Source: Anastrepha obliqua
Lineage: Eukaryota > Arthropoda > Insecta > Diptera > Tephritidae
Reading direction: 5' to 3'
DNA: 64,000 nucleotides
NCBI RefSeq assembly: GCF_027943255.1
Contig: NC_072893.1
Coordinates: forward strand, 15,956,001-16,020,000
Below are positions 35,641 through 46,941 of this stretch, one piece after another; position 1 is the stretch's first letter; each line of letters opens with the position of its first letter. The notes beneath the pieces are model-generated. The model was not told the origin of the DNA, searched no databases, and saw nothing but the letters and a program-made list of their open reading frames with translations. A program made the translations under genes and the position numbers.

Positions 35641-36635
35641 ATATACGTAACCTGCGAAAATCCAAAATTCGCGATACTTTCTGAACACACGTCGTATCTA
35701 CTTCAAGGTAGATACAGCAGTTGAGATTGTGACTCTTCAGTGAAGAGGGGTATGAATATTGCAGGTAGACATATTCTTAGGGTATTTTTAGGAATTTATT
35801 TTACAACAAAAAAAAGATGAAAAACGATATTTATATTTTTTAAACTTTTTATTTAACTTCTTTTACAAACAAAATTCGAATTTTTTATTTAATTTTAATA
35901 ATTTTAAAAGTAGCGCTGAAAGTTAACCCTTCCGAAAAATTGGACTTGGACGGTGTTGCCCATTTTGGCTCTCCTATTCATCTGAAACACAAAAACCAAA
36001 AAAAAAAATTATTAATCAGTATGACTCTAGTTATGTCTCGCTACTAGAAAAAAAAATTGACAAAATGGTACGGTTTTGACTTTGACATTCTAAAAATAAG
36101 GTTTTTTTCAATTTTTTAATCAAAGAGTACGAAGGCATTGAATTAATAATAAAGCTTCAGACGATTCGGTGGAATAGTTTTTTGTTTACAACATCAGGCC
36201 GAAAAAAGACGTTTCGAGGTAATTGAGTTGAAAGTTTTGAGAGTAGATAATGTGACCATTGATGCCGCCGTTTGACGAATCTGACTCTACCTCTCTTCTC
36301 GCAAAAACGCTTGTTGAATCGAAAATACTAGGAATTTCCTTCCAAAAAGTTCACAGTATATTCTTAAAAGCCTTTAATTTCGAAATATCAAAAAAATCGA
36401 TTTTTTGAGAATTCTAGACCACATAAGAAGACAACTGATCTTAAATCAGCTCATTCACCGCAATATGTGGGCAGCTTTTTATTCTCAAGCAAGTGTCGGA
36501 TCCGGCCACTCTCTCTATCACGCAAGCCAACAGCTGACGGACCACGGACCAATTGCATTTGACCTAGGGGGAGTGAGCATAGAACCAGATCCATCATTAA
36601 TGTAGGTCGGCTTTCAATTACTACGGTAATTAGTA
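35641..36635. other. intergenic DNA
   Basis: AT-rich with no recognised coding remnant. Confidence 0.4.
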
Positions 36636-36639
36636 TCAT

Positions 36640-36870
36640 CATCGGGCGCTATCTAATGGGAACACATGAGAAACGTATTCAATTTCCCTCAAATGACTTA
36701 CATATGTCGCAGTTGCACGAATGAGGAGAAGGTGAGTAGCGTTCAATACTTCCTCTGTCACTGCTTCGCTTTTGTCAGAACGCGATATCGCTGCCTAAAC
36801 TTTTACTTCTTTGGATGGTGGCAGACTCATCCACAGTTTTTATTGTTTATCCGAGAGGCAAAGTAGTTAC
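36640..36870 (+). mobile_element. RNase H-type LINE C-terminal fragment
   Basis: The frame 36666-36866 contains YICRSCTNEEKVSSVQYFLC and HCFAFVRTRYRCLNFYFFGW, like the terminal knuckle and CPAxARxRxRxLGxHFF tail of RNase H-type LINE ORF2. Following sequence to about 37100 may be its 3' UTR. Confidence 0.55.
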
Positions 36871-37144
36871 ACCATATTGGGAATTAGATGAGGAACTTGA
36901 GCCCACACCAATGGTAACACTATGGACCTCCAGGTCTAACTGTAGCCCCTTATACACCCTTATAAAGATGATGTGACAAAGATATATCAATAGCTTGCAG
37001 GGGCTCTTTACTAGGATAAACCAGACCGCTCTGATACAGCTGTCTGTTAGTAGGCTAAACGACAGTCCAGAGTATTGTTTACAAGCGCGCGGAAACATTT
37101 TGCCGAGAGTAAACACGAACACCGAAAATCAGTAATGAATTTCA

Positions 37145-38290
37145 GACGTAATCGTGAGATTGCATTATATGTATTTGGCTGGAAAATCACAACCACCGGT
37201 TGTTCGTGAGCTCGATCTCCTTAAAGTAAATAAAGCTATGTTTCTCGCACCACTACTGGTTACAATGATACTAGTAGCATCGCGAAACGTCATGGAGGTG
37301 GTCATCAAAAGATTGCCACGTCAGGTGAAATGGTTCAAAAGGTGAAGGACCGACTTGAGCGAAATCCCCGACGAAGTGCCAATAAAATGACGAAGGAACT
37401 GAAAATATTTGACCGTAGCATCTACCACATACTGAAAAATGATTTCAAAGTCAAGCCTTATAAGATCCAAAAGGCGCATGATCTCACACCAAAGCAGTAA
37501 CAAGGCAAAGCAGCGAAGGAGTTGCTTCGCTTAGTCGAAAGCGGTCAATTTCAGAACATTGTGTTTTCTGACGAGAAAATTATTTCAAATTGAGCCATTC
37601 GTAAACTCCCGGGCCAAAAGGGTTTATTTGACCGACCGTTCATATGAGAATTTGAATCATCGATTGGCCACCAGGAGCCAGCACCCGCCACAGATAATGG
37701 TTTGGCCGCTGTAATCGTAGATGGGCGCTCTCCAATTATTTTCATCGAGCCTGGCGTCAAGGTAAACGCGAAATATTTTATGGGGAAAGTATTCTGAAGG
37801 TTGCTTTGAAGCCATGGGCAGACAAACATTTCAGTGGAAGACCATGGACGTTTTAACACGGCTCGGTACCGTCTCACAAAGCTCGAATGAACCAAGAATG
37901 TCTAAAACACAACTTTTCGAACTTCATGACGTCCACACAATGGCTTTCAAATTCACCAGACGCGAATCCGATGGATTATTCTCTTTAGGCCATTTTGGAG
38001 TGTGAGGTCCGAACTTAAAGATTCTCCAGTCTCGAGGCGCTGAAAAAAACCATTGTCCGCGAGTGGGCCAAAATACCTGCAAGTCACATTCGGGCAGCCT
38101 GCGATTCGTTTCTGGACCGTCTCAAGGCCATAGTCAAGGTAAAAGGTGGTCCCATTGAACAATAGTAAATTGATTCTTAATTTTGAATTATTTTCACACA
38201 TTTTTTACTTTGAATTGGTTGAAAGTGATTTCCAAAACTAAATTTATGGCCCTTTTAATTGGTTACACTTCGAGTGCTGGACCCTGTAGA
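37145..38290 (+). mobile_element. Tc1/mariner-superfamily transposon, heavily frameshifted
   Basis: Plus-strand pieces in order: GKSQPPVVRELDLLKV (N-terminal HTH), VKDRLERNPRRSANK near 37345, KPYKIQKAHDLTPKQ near 37460, NIVFSDEKI near 37560 (first Asp), VYLTDRSYENLNHRLATRSQ, PQIMVWP, FIEPGVKVNAKY near 37745, PWADKHF and a damaged PWTFQ region where the second Asp is expected, then EWAKIPASHIRAACDSFLDR near 38065. The right end (CTCGAAGTGTAACCAATTAA inward) looks terminal; the left terminus is unclear. Non-functional. Confidence 0.78.
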
Positions 38291-38394
38291 TAAAATCACA
38301 GAAATAATCGAAGTTGATAGTGGTTGTAGCAACGCAGAGAAGCTAAAGATCGGCCATGAAACAATTTCAAATCATTTGCGTACATTTTTTTAAA

Positions 38395-38530
38395 ATAATG
38401 GAATCATCCACATACAGAAAGAAGTTTGCAAACGGGTTAGAACAACTTATACCATTGATAAATAAAACAAAAAGCAAAGGACCCAATATACTTCCTCGAG
38501 GTACACTTGAGGACGCAGAAAAGGGAGCTG
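38395..38530 (-). mobile_element. LINE reverse transcriptase fragment (motifs B to C)
   Basis: The minus strand reads VPRGSILGPLLFVLFINGI followed by PFANFFLYVDDSIIL: RT motif B, then the catalytic box as YVDD. It is short and isolated. CR1/Jockey-group LINEs have this arrangement. Confidence 0.68.
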
Positions 38531-38534
38531 ACGA

Positions 38535-39845
38535 GACATCATCAACGGATCATATAATGCCTCTTCCCGAGCCAATCTAGAAAAAACTGAATGAAAACCC
38601 AAACAACTGACTGATGCTGTCGAATGTTGCTATAATATTTCTGAATATCTCAACAAATTACCACTAAAACACACATACAAATATATCTACACACAGTCTT
38701 ATGCATTTAACTTAAGTATACTACGAGCTGTAGATATTGCATGAGGCGGGGAAGTGAGTAGCTGCATTAAATCATTAACAGAGCATAAAGCGTAACGCGC
38801 TCGCTCTGCTTACGTTGCCAGTACAATAAACACAACGCCGGCACACAGGACATTTAAATAGCTTCCTGCCGGCTTGGAATCAACAGACTGGCAACAAACT
38901 TCATCTGACGACTTTGTCATTGTGTTTTGTACGTATGTATGTATGTATGTCTGTGTGTTGATCGTAGCTTGTCTATACAAAGTTGAAACTCTGTCGCGGA
39001 TGTGAGTTTGTAGTGACAGCACTGCGCTGCTTGTTCGTCTATCTATATTTGTGTGGTTTTATGCGATTCGGATTTGTCTGTTCTTATTTTATTTTGACGG
39101 CAAAAACAGTTTTTGTTTAGCTTTCAAAATGCGACTATGTCCGTATGTATTTCTGCACTCATTGGCATGCACTTACGGTATATTTCAAATTACTACCTCC
39201 AATTGTCGCTTGGCCTGCAGTGCTGCGTTGAATGCAGTCAACCTCCAGTTATTGTTGCCGTTTGTTGCAACAATGTAAGTCCTTTCCGAGTTGTGTTTCG
39301 TACGGCAGTTGTCACATAAAAATTTGCCATTTAACTCTTTTCCCAACTACTTGCAGTTGCCACAATCCTACAATTGTTAGTGCATTGTGGTTGTTTTGTG
39401 GTATTGTTGTTGCATTGTTTTTTGATCAAACCACACAACATTTGCATGCGTCTTGCGTGCGTGTCGTCGTACATATTTATTTATTGTTACAATCCCCCTA
39501 AGCACACACACTTACATATACCTAATTGCGTATGTGTACCCCGCCGTTGCTTCTGATTGCCCTTTTCCTCTGCCGGCTTTTTACTGAATTTTGTGGTAAA
39601 AGTAATGTTTTAAATATTGCTGTTTTACAATTTGTTTACATTTAATTTGTTTTGTGGATTTACTCGATTTTTTTATTTTTTTATTGTTGTTTGAATTCCA
39701 CATTGCCCCCACCGTTCGGGTGAAAAAGTTGTTAAGGATAAAATGTTGTGTCGGACTTTTCGCATTTATAGAGATAGCACTGTCCAACAATGGTTACACA
39801 ACTCGAGCAAACGCTAGTAGTTTCCAAAGAGGATGTCCCCCAGAC
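38535..39845. other. intergenic DNA with TATG microsatellite
   Basis: A short TATG repeat lies at 38931-38950. No coding remnant is recognised. Confidence 0.45.
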
Positions 39846-39849
39846 TAAC

Positions 39850-41640
39850 TTTATTGAAGACAGTACAGAAGGACGGATTTTTTTTTTATGGGGGGATAAA
39901 GTTTGAACATTTTGGCAGGAAGAGCAATTAATTTATACCGTAGGGCTTCTAGGGTAGATTTCCATGAAGGTTTTTTTAAATAGATTTTTGTAATAGACCT
40001 TCTCACTGCGAAGCGCTGAGCGATGACGCTGAAGACATGTTTTTGTAACAGATGACTCGCGGAAAGAAATGGTTTGAGGTAGCAGATTGGCGAAATCGTG
40101 ACCAGCAACATAATCAGCAAATCGCTCGAACGCGAGAACAGTTGAGACGCGGTAAAGAGATACAGCGGGGACGTACTACGGAAAAAAAGATAGACCTCGA
40201 CATAATCGAATAAAGCGAAGCCGCATAGATAGAGGCACAAGAAGACGAGCCTATAGCATGAAAGCGGCCTACAAATATGGTGGACCCAGACGTGGGTGAA
40301 CAGAATTGGTCCTTTAAGGATGCCGTTCTGGGTCCTCCCGAAGTAATATAGAAAGCAAAAAAAAAAAAAAATATTAGCCCTGCGAGAGCAGAACAACTAA
40401 GGTGAAGGTGCTGAAATGATTCTACCTTATCCAGCTGACACAAAAGGGACTCCATGTAATTCCAAGCCTTGCAGCATGCATACCTCGCAGATAATGTCCA
40501 GTGAGGACATCCACGAGAATCGCGAGCTGAGATTTTGCCTCTCTCGAACGCTTTTTAACACGTGGCCCGAAGGATTTCCCGACCTTACAAGTTTGACTTC
40601 TTGCCCAGCGCTCGCTGAGCTCATCATTCCAGAAGGAGAGTGCAGGTTGTCAAGAGAATCCCACTACTCTCCTTTCGTGGGGAAACTTCCTCACAGGTTA
40701 CTTATCTGGCCAGCTCGTCCGCTTCGCAGTTTCTCCCAATGTCACAGATACCCAGATTAACCTTATGCCAATGAATTCCTATCCAATCGAAAGCGATGTC
40801 GGGCATTCCCTTACCAGTTTTGAATGCACCATAATTGAGCTCAGCGACCTAATTAGAGTAAATATTTACTTTCTTAACAGTTATTACGCAAATATTTGGT
40901 AGCGGCTACCTCTGCTTCGAACACGCTGCAGTTATCCGGTAACCTGAATTTGAGTCCGATGGGAAACTCTTCGTAGAATACCCCTCCGCCAACCCTTCCG
41001 TCCAACTTCGAGCCATCCATGAACAAGTTTACCAAGTCCTGTCTGCAATGAGTGTAGACTTTGGAACTCTCTCCAACTTCTTCATCGATGTCATCCCCTT
41101 CAGTGACTTCCTCTTTTGAGGAGAGTTGAGTTCTAGGTATTTCATATTTCCTCGTGAATAGGACGAGCTCCATCTTGAGTGGATTCATCGATAGCCGCAA
41201 TCCGCTGCCCATCTAACAACTACGTTTAGATATCCTTGCATCAAATCGTGCAGGGTATCTACAAATTCTCTTCTAACAATTATTATCACGTCATCCGCGT
41301 AGGTAACCACCCTTGTAGTTCCTTCCCACCAGTCGTTGATAGCGACAACCCAGAGAAATGGTGAGAAACCAGCGCCTTGCGGAGTGCCCCTACTCAGCTG
41401 CCGGCAGAGAGACGCCGTCCCACTCTGCCACGACTATTCTGGTGCTAAACATTCTGTAGATAAATCTGGTAAGGCCGGCTCGAATGCCCAGTTTACCCAG
41501 AGATTTACTGATTGCCTCCGGTAGGACGTTATTAAAAGCCTCCTCAATGTCGAGGAAGGCGCCCACTGCGAGTTCTTTATGATATAGAGACTCCTCAATA
41601 TCTAAGTTCCAAGTTAACGTCGATGGCATGAGGTAAATAA
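39850..41640 (-). mobile_element. RNase H-type LINE, decayed RT to 3' end
   Basis: On minus: LAVGAFLDIEEAFNNVLPEA (RT motif A, Asp-Ile-Glu-Glu-Ala) near 41550; RLSMNPLKMELVLFTRKYEI near 41180; NLFMDGSKLDGRVGGGVFYE (RNase H) near 41020; CSVFEAEVAATKYL near 40930. A degraded RNase H end follows (CEADELARQISNL-like) near 40720, and QHLHLSCSALAGL near 40400. A large RT deletion including the YADD region is evident between 41270 and 41170. The 39850-40390 portion is probably 3' UTR; its open frame has no recognisable motif. Confidence 0.7.
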
Positions 41641-42595
41641 TTTAAAATGTAATTATGACCTGAAAGAATTGAGCTGGAGATTGGTAAAAAAATCTTAATA
41701 TATGAGTCTAGTCTTTTCATCCTGGGCTGAAATCCATCTGACATAATGAAAAAAATATGTTCTATCGATTCGTGAATGATATATACTAGATTGTTTAATA
41801 AGTTTGTCGGTTCCATAATAAACACATAATTTTATGGTTTGCAATACATTTTGATATTCATTAATCCTCCATTCGAACTTAATTTCATGAATTTTGCCCT
41901 TACACAATTTTTCTTTCAGCTGGTTTAAAAGATTAGAATGATATTTAGAATTTATTGTTTTACCTGTTTGCAAACAATCTACAAACAAAATTTCTTTTGC
42001 AACCCCAAAACTGATGCTGACATCTTCTTGGCCCCATTCTGGACACGAATTCGTTTTCGGGCAGAAAAAGCAGGTTCACCCCACTCTTTAGCCTCCAGTT
42101 TTGATTTACTATCATGGTGATAGAGACCCAACTCTCATCCATAGCGATGAATTGACGACCAAAAACAACTTTATCCTTTCGAAAATAATCTAACCGTTGC
42201 TGGAAAAATCGCATTCGAATGTATTTTTGCACGCAGCTTTCTGCCTGTTAAGGGCTTATACTAAATCTCTGTTTAGTCACTCGGAGTTTTCTGGAGTTTT
42301 TACTGTTTTTGGACGACTTTGACATGGGTCGTTTTCAAGGTTTGAAGGCAACGACTACATTGAAATTCAGTAAACCCATCTTTCTACTATGGTAAACTTA
42401 TTATTGGGGAAGAGTCCTTATACACTTTGTAATTTCGTTCATAAATTTCCTTTGTTTTTAAACCTTTCAAAAATAAAAATTCAATCACTGCACGACACTT
42501 GACTTTTTCCTTTGCAGAAAATACTCTGATACTTCGATACTAATGGTTTGTAAACAAAGAATGGATTGACAGACTGAAATTAAACTTCATATGCG
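41641..42595 (-). mobile_element. mariner remnant with unexplained 3' portion
   Basis: On minus from about 42510 broken frames resemble a mariner HTH, then QQRLDYFRKDKVVF, FIAMDESWVS near 42150 (first Asp), FWGCKRNF near 42005 and LQTGKTINSKYHSNLLNQLK near 41970. From about 41900 to 41641 the reading no longer resembles mariner; the second and third Asp blocks are not found. Left boundary uncertain. Confidence 0.65.
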
Positions 42596-42689
42596 TTTAA
42601 ATTAAGAGTGCACCAACATAACAAAAGAAAACTTTAGGCTTGTAGTAGTTCTAAGCGAACTGCAAAACTTATTGAGCAACCGTATACTC

Positions 42690-42895
42690 GTATACCTTTT
42701 ACATGTGAGCGTCTTGATGTTTTCACACAAATGGAGGGGCAGATGGTTTTTTATGTGGAACTTTTTCAGGACAGTAATACACTTGGAGGTTTGGTATTGT
42801 CTGCCGTTTGGCGATTGCTGTTTTATCATCTTTGATGTTACGTGCTTACAGCGTGTTTCGGGGGCGGATCATACCGAATGGTAGTCACGCACAAT
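42690..42895 (-). mobile_element. SINE-like repeat (second copy)
   Basis: The plus strand carries GAGCGTCTTGATG, ACAAATGGAGGGGCAGATGG, GGAGGTTTGGTATTGTCTGC and CCGAATGGTAGTCACGCAC, paralleling 27738-27957. On minus the last string reads as a tRNA-like head (GTGCGTGACTACCATTCGG). It directly precedes the RTE fragment. Confidence 0.5.
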
Positions 42896-44090
42896 TTGCC
42901 GCCTCTGTTATACAGTCCACGATAGACCAAATCTTCACAATACGTCAAATCCTGGAGAAAACCCACGAAAAACAACTCCATACGCACCACCTCTTCGTAG
43001 ATTTCAAAGCCGCCTTTGATAGCACTGATAGAAATCACCTCTATGCCGCTATGCCTGAGTTTGGTATCCACGCAAAACTAATACGGTTGTGTAAGATGAA
43101 GTTGCGCGCTACGACAAGCGCCGTCAGAATTGGAAGTAACCTCTCCGAGCTGTTCGATACCAAGCGAGGTTTCTGACAAAGCGATTCTCTACCTTGTGAC
43201 TTTTTCAACCTCTTGCTGGAAAAAATCTTTCGCTCTGCCGAGCTGAACCACACTGGTACTATCTTTCATAAGAGTGCCATGCTACTAGCATATGCCGACG
43301 ACATGGTAAACATCGGCGAAACCAACCGCGCTGTATGCTCGGTATACTCCAGTTTAAAGAGAGTGGGGAGCAATGTGGGCCTTGCGATGAATGAGGATAA
43401 AACAAAGTACCTGTTGTAGTGCCTAAGTAGTGCTGTCAACACACAGGAAGTCTTCGCGTCTTGGACAATATATCAGTGTTGACTGCCAACAATTCAAAGT
43501 TGTGAAGGACTTTGTCTACCTTGGGACCAGTATTAATAAGAGAAATGACATCAGCTTGGAGATCAAACGGAGAATAACCCTCTCTTTGGGCTCAGTAGCC
43601 AACTGAGAAGTAGAGAAGTAAGATGCCTCTCAAAAGACTAAACTGGCACTCTACAAAACGCTCACCATTCCTAATATATGGCGCAGAAACATTGACCATA
43701 TCAACTGCGGATGAAAAAGTTGTGGAAGCCTTCGAGAGAAAAATTCTCCGTAAGATATTTGGCCCCCTCTACGTTAGCGAGGAGTTCCGCGTATGGTGGA
43801 AAAGCGAGTTATATTAACTATAAGCGTGTAAAAATATAGCAGCTACGCTGGCTTGGCCATGCCACCCGTATGATGGAGGACGCTCCAGCAAAGCGAATTT
43901 ACGACACGGTACCCCAAAAAGGAAGGCGTGGAAGAGGAAGACCACATCTGCGTTGGGAAGACCAAGTACTGCACGACCTATCTTCACTCGAGATTTCCAA
44001 CTGGCACAAACGAACGCAGGACAGAAACAGCTGGCGTGCTATTTTGGATTCGGACGGACACACGGTTGTAGCGTTACATAAGTAAGTAAG
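42896..44090 (+). mobile_element. RTE-like LINE, 5'-truncated, RT core retained
   Basis: The frame 42808-43176 gives STIDQIFTIRQILEKTHEKQ, THHLFVDFKAAFDSTDRNHL (RT motif A, Asp retained) and LRATTSAVRIGSNLSELFDT. After a stop at a GF* junction comes SAMLLAYADDMVNIGETNRA with the intact YADD near 43291, then NVGLAMNEDKTKYLL. Shifted pieces follow: VLTANNSKLxxFVYLGTSI-like, EAFERKILRKIFGPLY at 43725, and at 43870 MMEDAPAKRIYDTVPQKGRR with RPHLRWEDQVLHDLSSLEIS to a stop. It ends in an AAGTAAGTAAG tail near 44080, a microsatellite end typical of RTE elements. Confidence 0.85.
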
Positions 44091-45495
44091 TTATTCAGGG
44101 CGCAGTTGATGTACAACCGGAATACATTTAGGGTGGCGCTAGGTCCAAAATGGGTGTGTAAGGTACATATGCTTAGTGTGGACTTCCTGATTGAAAGTAG
44201 AGTGCGATGTTAAGTACTAGTGCAATCATATTAAGGTCAAGAGCTGGAAGAAAGAGCTGTGACAAACTGGATTTGCATTGAGAAAGCTCCTAAGGTGTTA
44301 ACTTAATGCTCTGGAAACCATCATTCAAAGCATTTTTTTTTGCAATGCCGGCTCTACAGCCTTACAATGCAGCTAACGTCCATGGGGATTTTTAGAGGTG
44401 TACCACCTAGCAGACCATTATTCGGCTCTGAGTAAATTTGACACATATGCCGACGTCATTCGTTTTGTGTTTCACTAAGCTAAAGCTAAATTTTGTGAAA
44501 CACAAACGAATGACGTAGAATCCAAAGTTCTCCTCAAAAATTTTCTTTCCACCATACTTACCGAGCAAACCTGGTATCTATCATCCTTGGCTAACGTCTG
44601 CTTTATTTTCTAGAAAGAAAGGCACATACGACCAGGTGAAACCAGCTGCATCCAAGGTTGATTGAGAGAACTAGGTTTGAGTACTGAATGGTATGAATTA
44701 ATTTTTGTTGTTGTTCTTGTCATTTGGACTAATTGAAATGTAAACTACCTTCCTTGCTCTTAGAAAACGAAAAGTGCGCAAAACATATTCATAATATTTT
44801 TAATTTTTATTCTTCTTATTTTCTTTTTATCCCATTTGACATTTCATTTATGCATACTTTTATTTAAGTTTTATACTTTTATAAATTTTTTCTCTTACAT
44901 CTTTGCATTTTATTTTTGTTTTAATACTTTTCCATACTTTACAAATACAAACATTATTTACAACAACTAAAACTAGGCATAAGTACTGACTATAACTAAT
45001 TTTTCACTTACATACCTACGTATGTTTGTATGTCTATATTTATTTTGCATTGCTCGCTTACATTCGCGATCAAAACGGAGCAAATGAACAAGTAACACAA
45101 AAACAAAAAACTTATTGTTATACTCGTATGTGTGTATGTGTTCATATGGAGCTGAGTTATTTACATATAGCTCTGTAGCTTAGGTGTCCTTCTTGTAACG
45201 TTTAGTTTTTTTTTGTTTTTGCTCTTGTATTTATAGCAAAATCCCGGCAGTAGAGACAGTCACAGAAAAGCAAGTAATTTGTGTCGACTAGCTGTTTTGT
45301 GGGTGTTGTTGTTTGTGTTATTGTAATAGCATGAAATAGTACCTTAAATAATTATTTGGTGTACTGCTGCTAAAGCGATAGATTTTGTTGAATTTGAGTT
45401 CGGCGAGCTCTGGTAACGCAGACTAGACTGTCGGGGTGATGCACGTAAATACCACACAGAGACTAGGCATAAAACCGTCACACATTGACAAATTT
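44091..45495. other. intergenic DNA with a perfect small hairpin
   Basis: No coding remnant. A 22-bp inverted repeat lies at 44453-44516 (listed separately). From about 44780 it is AT-rich, with a TATG/TG microsatellite near 45125. Confidence 0.45.
44453..44516. repeat. 22-bp hairpin inverted repeat
   Basis: The left arm at 44453-44475 (ACGTCATTCGTTTTGTGTTT...) pairs with the right arm at 44495-44516 (GTGAAACACAAACGAATGAC...), with one bulged T and a 19-base loop. No terminator or RNA gene is implied in this genome. Confidence 0.85.
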
Positions 45496-45499
45496 TGAC

Positions 45500-46720
45500 T
45501 ATTTTTTATTTGTTTTTCAAATCTAATTTTTTTGTATTCAAAATATGGCTCCTTCTATAACAAAAACACCAGTAATACATGTTTAGACTTTGTAAATGAT
45601 TTATAGAAATTGGAAAAAATTTCATTAAAATTTTAACTCTTTTAATCAAATTTCTCAAATTTTTACAAAAGTTTTGGGTACGCACTTTTATAGCCCATTG
45701 ATCTTTAGTGTAATAAAGTGCAAATTTGAAGTGGCTTAAAATTCTCTTTGATTTCGCATGATTTTTTTTTCTCCGAGGTTTTGCGCATTTTATTTAGAAT
45801 TCTAGAAAATTTCTGGGTATGCAGTTTTTAGCCTGTTTATGTTAGATCGGGGACGCTTGAGGGAACTCCTAAGGCTAACAAACCCCAGCTCTCGAATTTG
45901 GAAGGATCCTTACCGGACATTGTCCGTTAGGTGTCCATGCGGTGAGACTTTGGATTGCCTCAAGTCCGTTCCGCAGAAGCTGGCTTGAAGACGAGGTGGA
46001 ATCATCTCAACACCTTCTTCTCAGCTGCCCTGCTCTCGTCGGGCAAAGATTTAGACATCTGGGCTTTCATTTTTCGCTACGCCTGCAGATATAGCGGGTC
46101 TAAGTATCACAAATCTGGTGAAGTTCATCAGTAGCTTGTTGCGGCTAATTACGAACGTAAATCGGCCACCGTCGGTATCGTCGTAAATGCTTGGTCATCA
46201 CCGTCTCTAATCCCAAGGCACTTTCTTCCTTCCTTCTCCTTTCTCCTCTCCCCTGTATGGCATCACAACGGATGAATTCTTGAATATTTGACCAAGTGTG
46301 CCCTATGCTAGGGCTGCCATTTAACATAACCTAACCTAACTTGTAACCGTTGATTCCTAGATTCTCGTTGATTTTTGATGCTCTCAAATGTCATCCGTTC
46401 ATTATATGGAGAAAATGGGCAACAACGTCAAGGAAAAAAAGTATAAAAAATCAACGACAATTTTGAGGCACTTCAAACATGCAATTTTTTATACTAGAGT
46501 TGCTGTAAAACGCTGTAGAAATGCGTACCCAATTTTTTGTAAAAAATTTTATTAAATGGTTTGAAATCTTTTACCGAGTTCAAGAAATTTTTTATAAATT
46601 CTGAATAAAAAGTGTGATGATTTAATGGAAATTGGATGAATGTTGAAAAAATTTTGCTTTTGTCATACAATGAAATAGATTTTTATAAAAAACTAATTAC
46701 AACTAATTGGGGGGAAAAAT
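45500..46720. repeat. foldback-like repeat (copy B), split by a LINE
   Basis: Left arms carry CTTCTATAACAAAAACACCA near 45555, GGGTACGCACTTTTATAGCC (45676) and GGGTATGCAGTTTTTAGCC (45814). The right arm, inverted, carries GGGTACGCATTTCTACAGCG (minus, from 46530) and AGTATAAAAAATTGCATGTT. The arrangement, two direct arms then one inverted arm, is the same as at 50.33-51.24 kb. A LINE fragment occupies the centre at 45840-46345. Confidence 0.6.
45840..46345 (+). mobile_element. LINE ORF2 C-terminus and 3' tail inside a foldback repeat
   Basis: The plus strand reads a knuckle-like CPCGETLDCLKS near 45935, then SQLPCSRRAK / LSCPALVGQRF-like text near 46020, HLGFHFFATPADIAG near 46060 and SITNLVKFISSLLRL to a degraded end. 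The 3' end is ACCTAACCTAAC near 46335, a short tail repeat. The N-terminal parts are absent (5' truncation). It shares similarity with 120-210. Confidence 0.65.
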
Positions 46721-46941
46721 ATGAAAAAGGCATTGAGAGTCCACCACACCAGCAAAAACTATGTAATGATAGATGACAAAAAAGTGGAGTTTGTTGATAG
46801 CTTCTGCTACCTGAGCTGCTCTATAGCAGCGAATGGCGGAGCAGAGGAAGACGTCAACAACATATTAAGCAAGACAAGTCCTGCATACAGGCGCTTCTGG
46901 AAATGTAGGTTAACTCACAAATTTTCTAGAAACGCAAAGCT
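46720..46941 (+). mobile_element. endonuclease/RT LINE fragment, first half of an interrupted element
   Basis: The frame at 46721 reads KVEFVDSFCYLSCSIAANGG, then AEEDVNNILSKTSPAYRRFW and THKFSRNAKL: the RT thumb of an endonuclease/RT LINE (DVxxRIxKARxAF pattern). It is interrupted after 46941 by an inserted LINE and resumes at 47842 in the same frame. Confidence 0.78.

Noticed and set aside
39851..40396. 181-residue minus-strand open frame
   Set aside because: No recognisable domain or hydrophobic pattern of a real protein; it lies in the probable 3' UTR of a LINE remnant.
44453..44516. Hairpin as a rho-independent terminator
   Set aside because: Terminators of that kind are bacterial; there is no adjacent gene and no U-tract.
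46325..46345. CCTAACCTAAC as telomeric (TTAGG)n sequence
   Set aside because: Only two units, at the 3' end of a LINE fragment, and dipterans lack TTAGG telomeres; better read as the element's tail.
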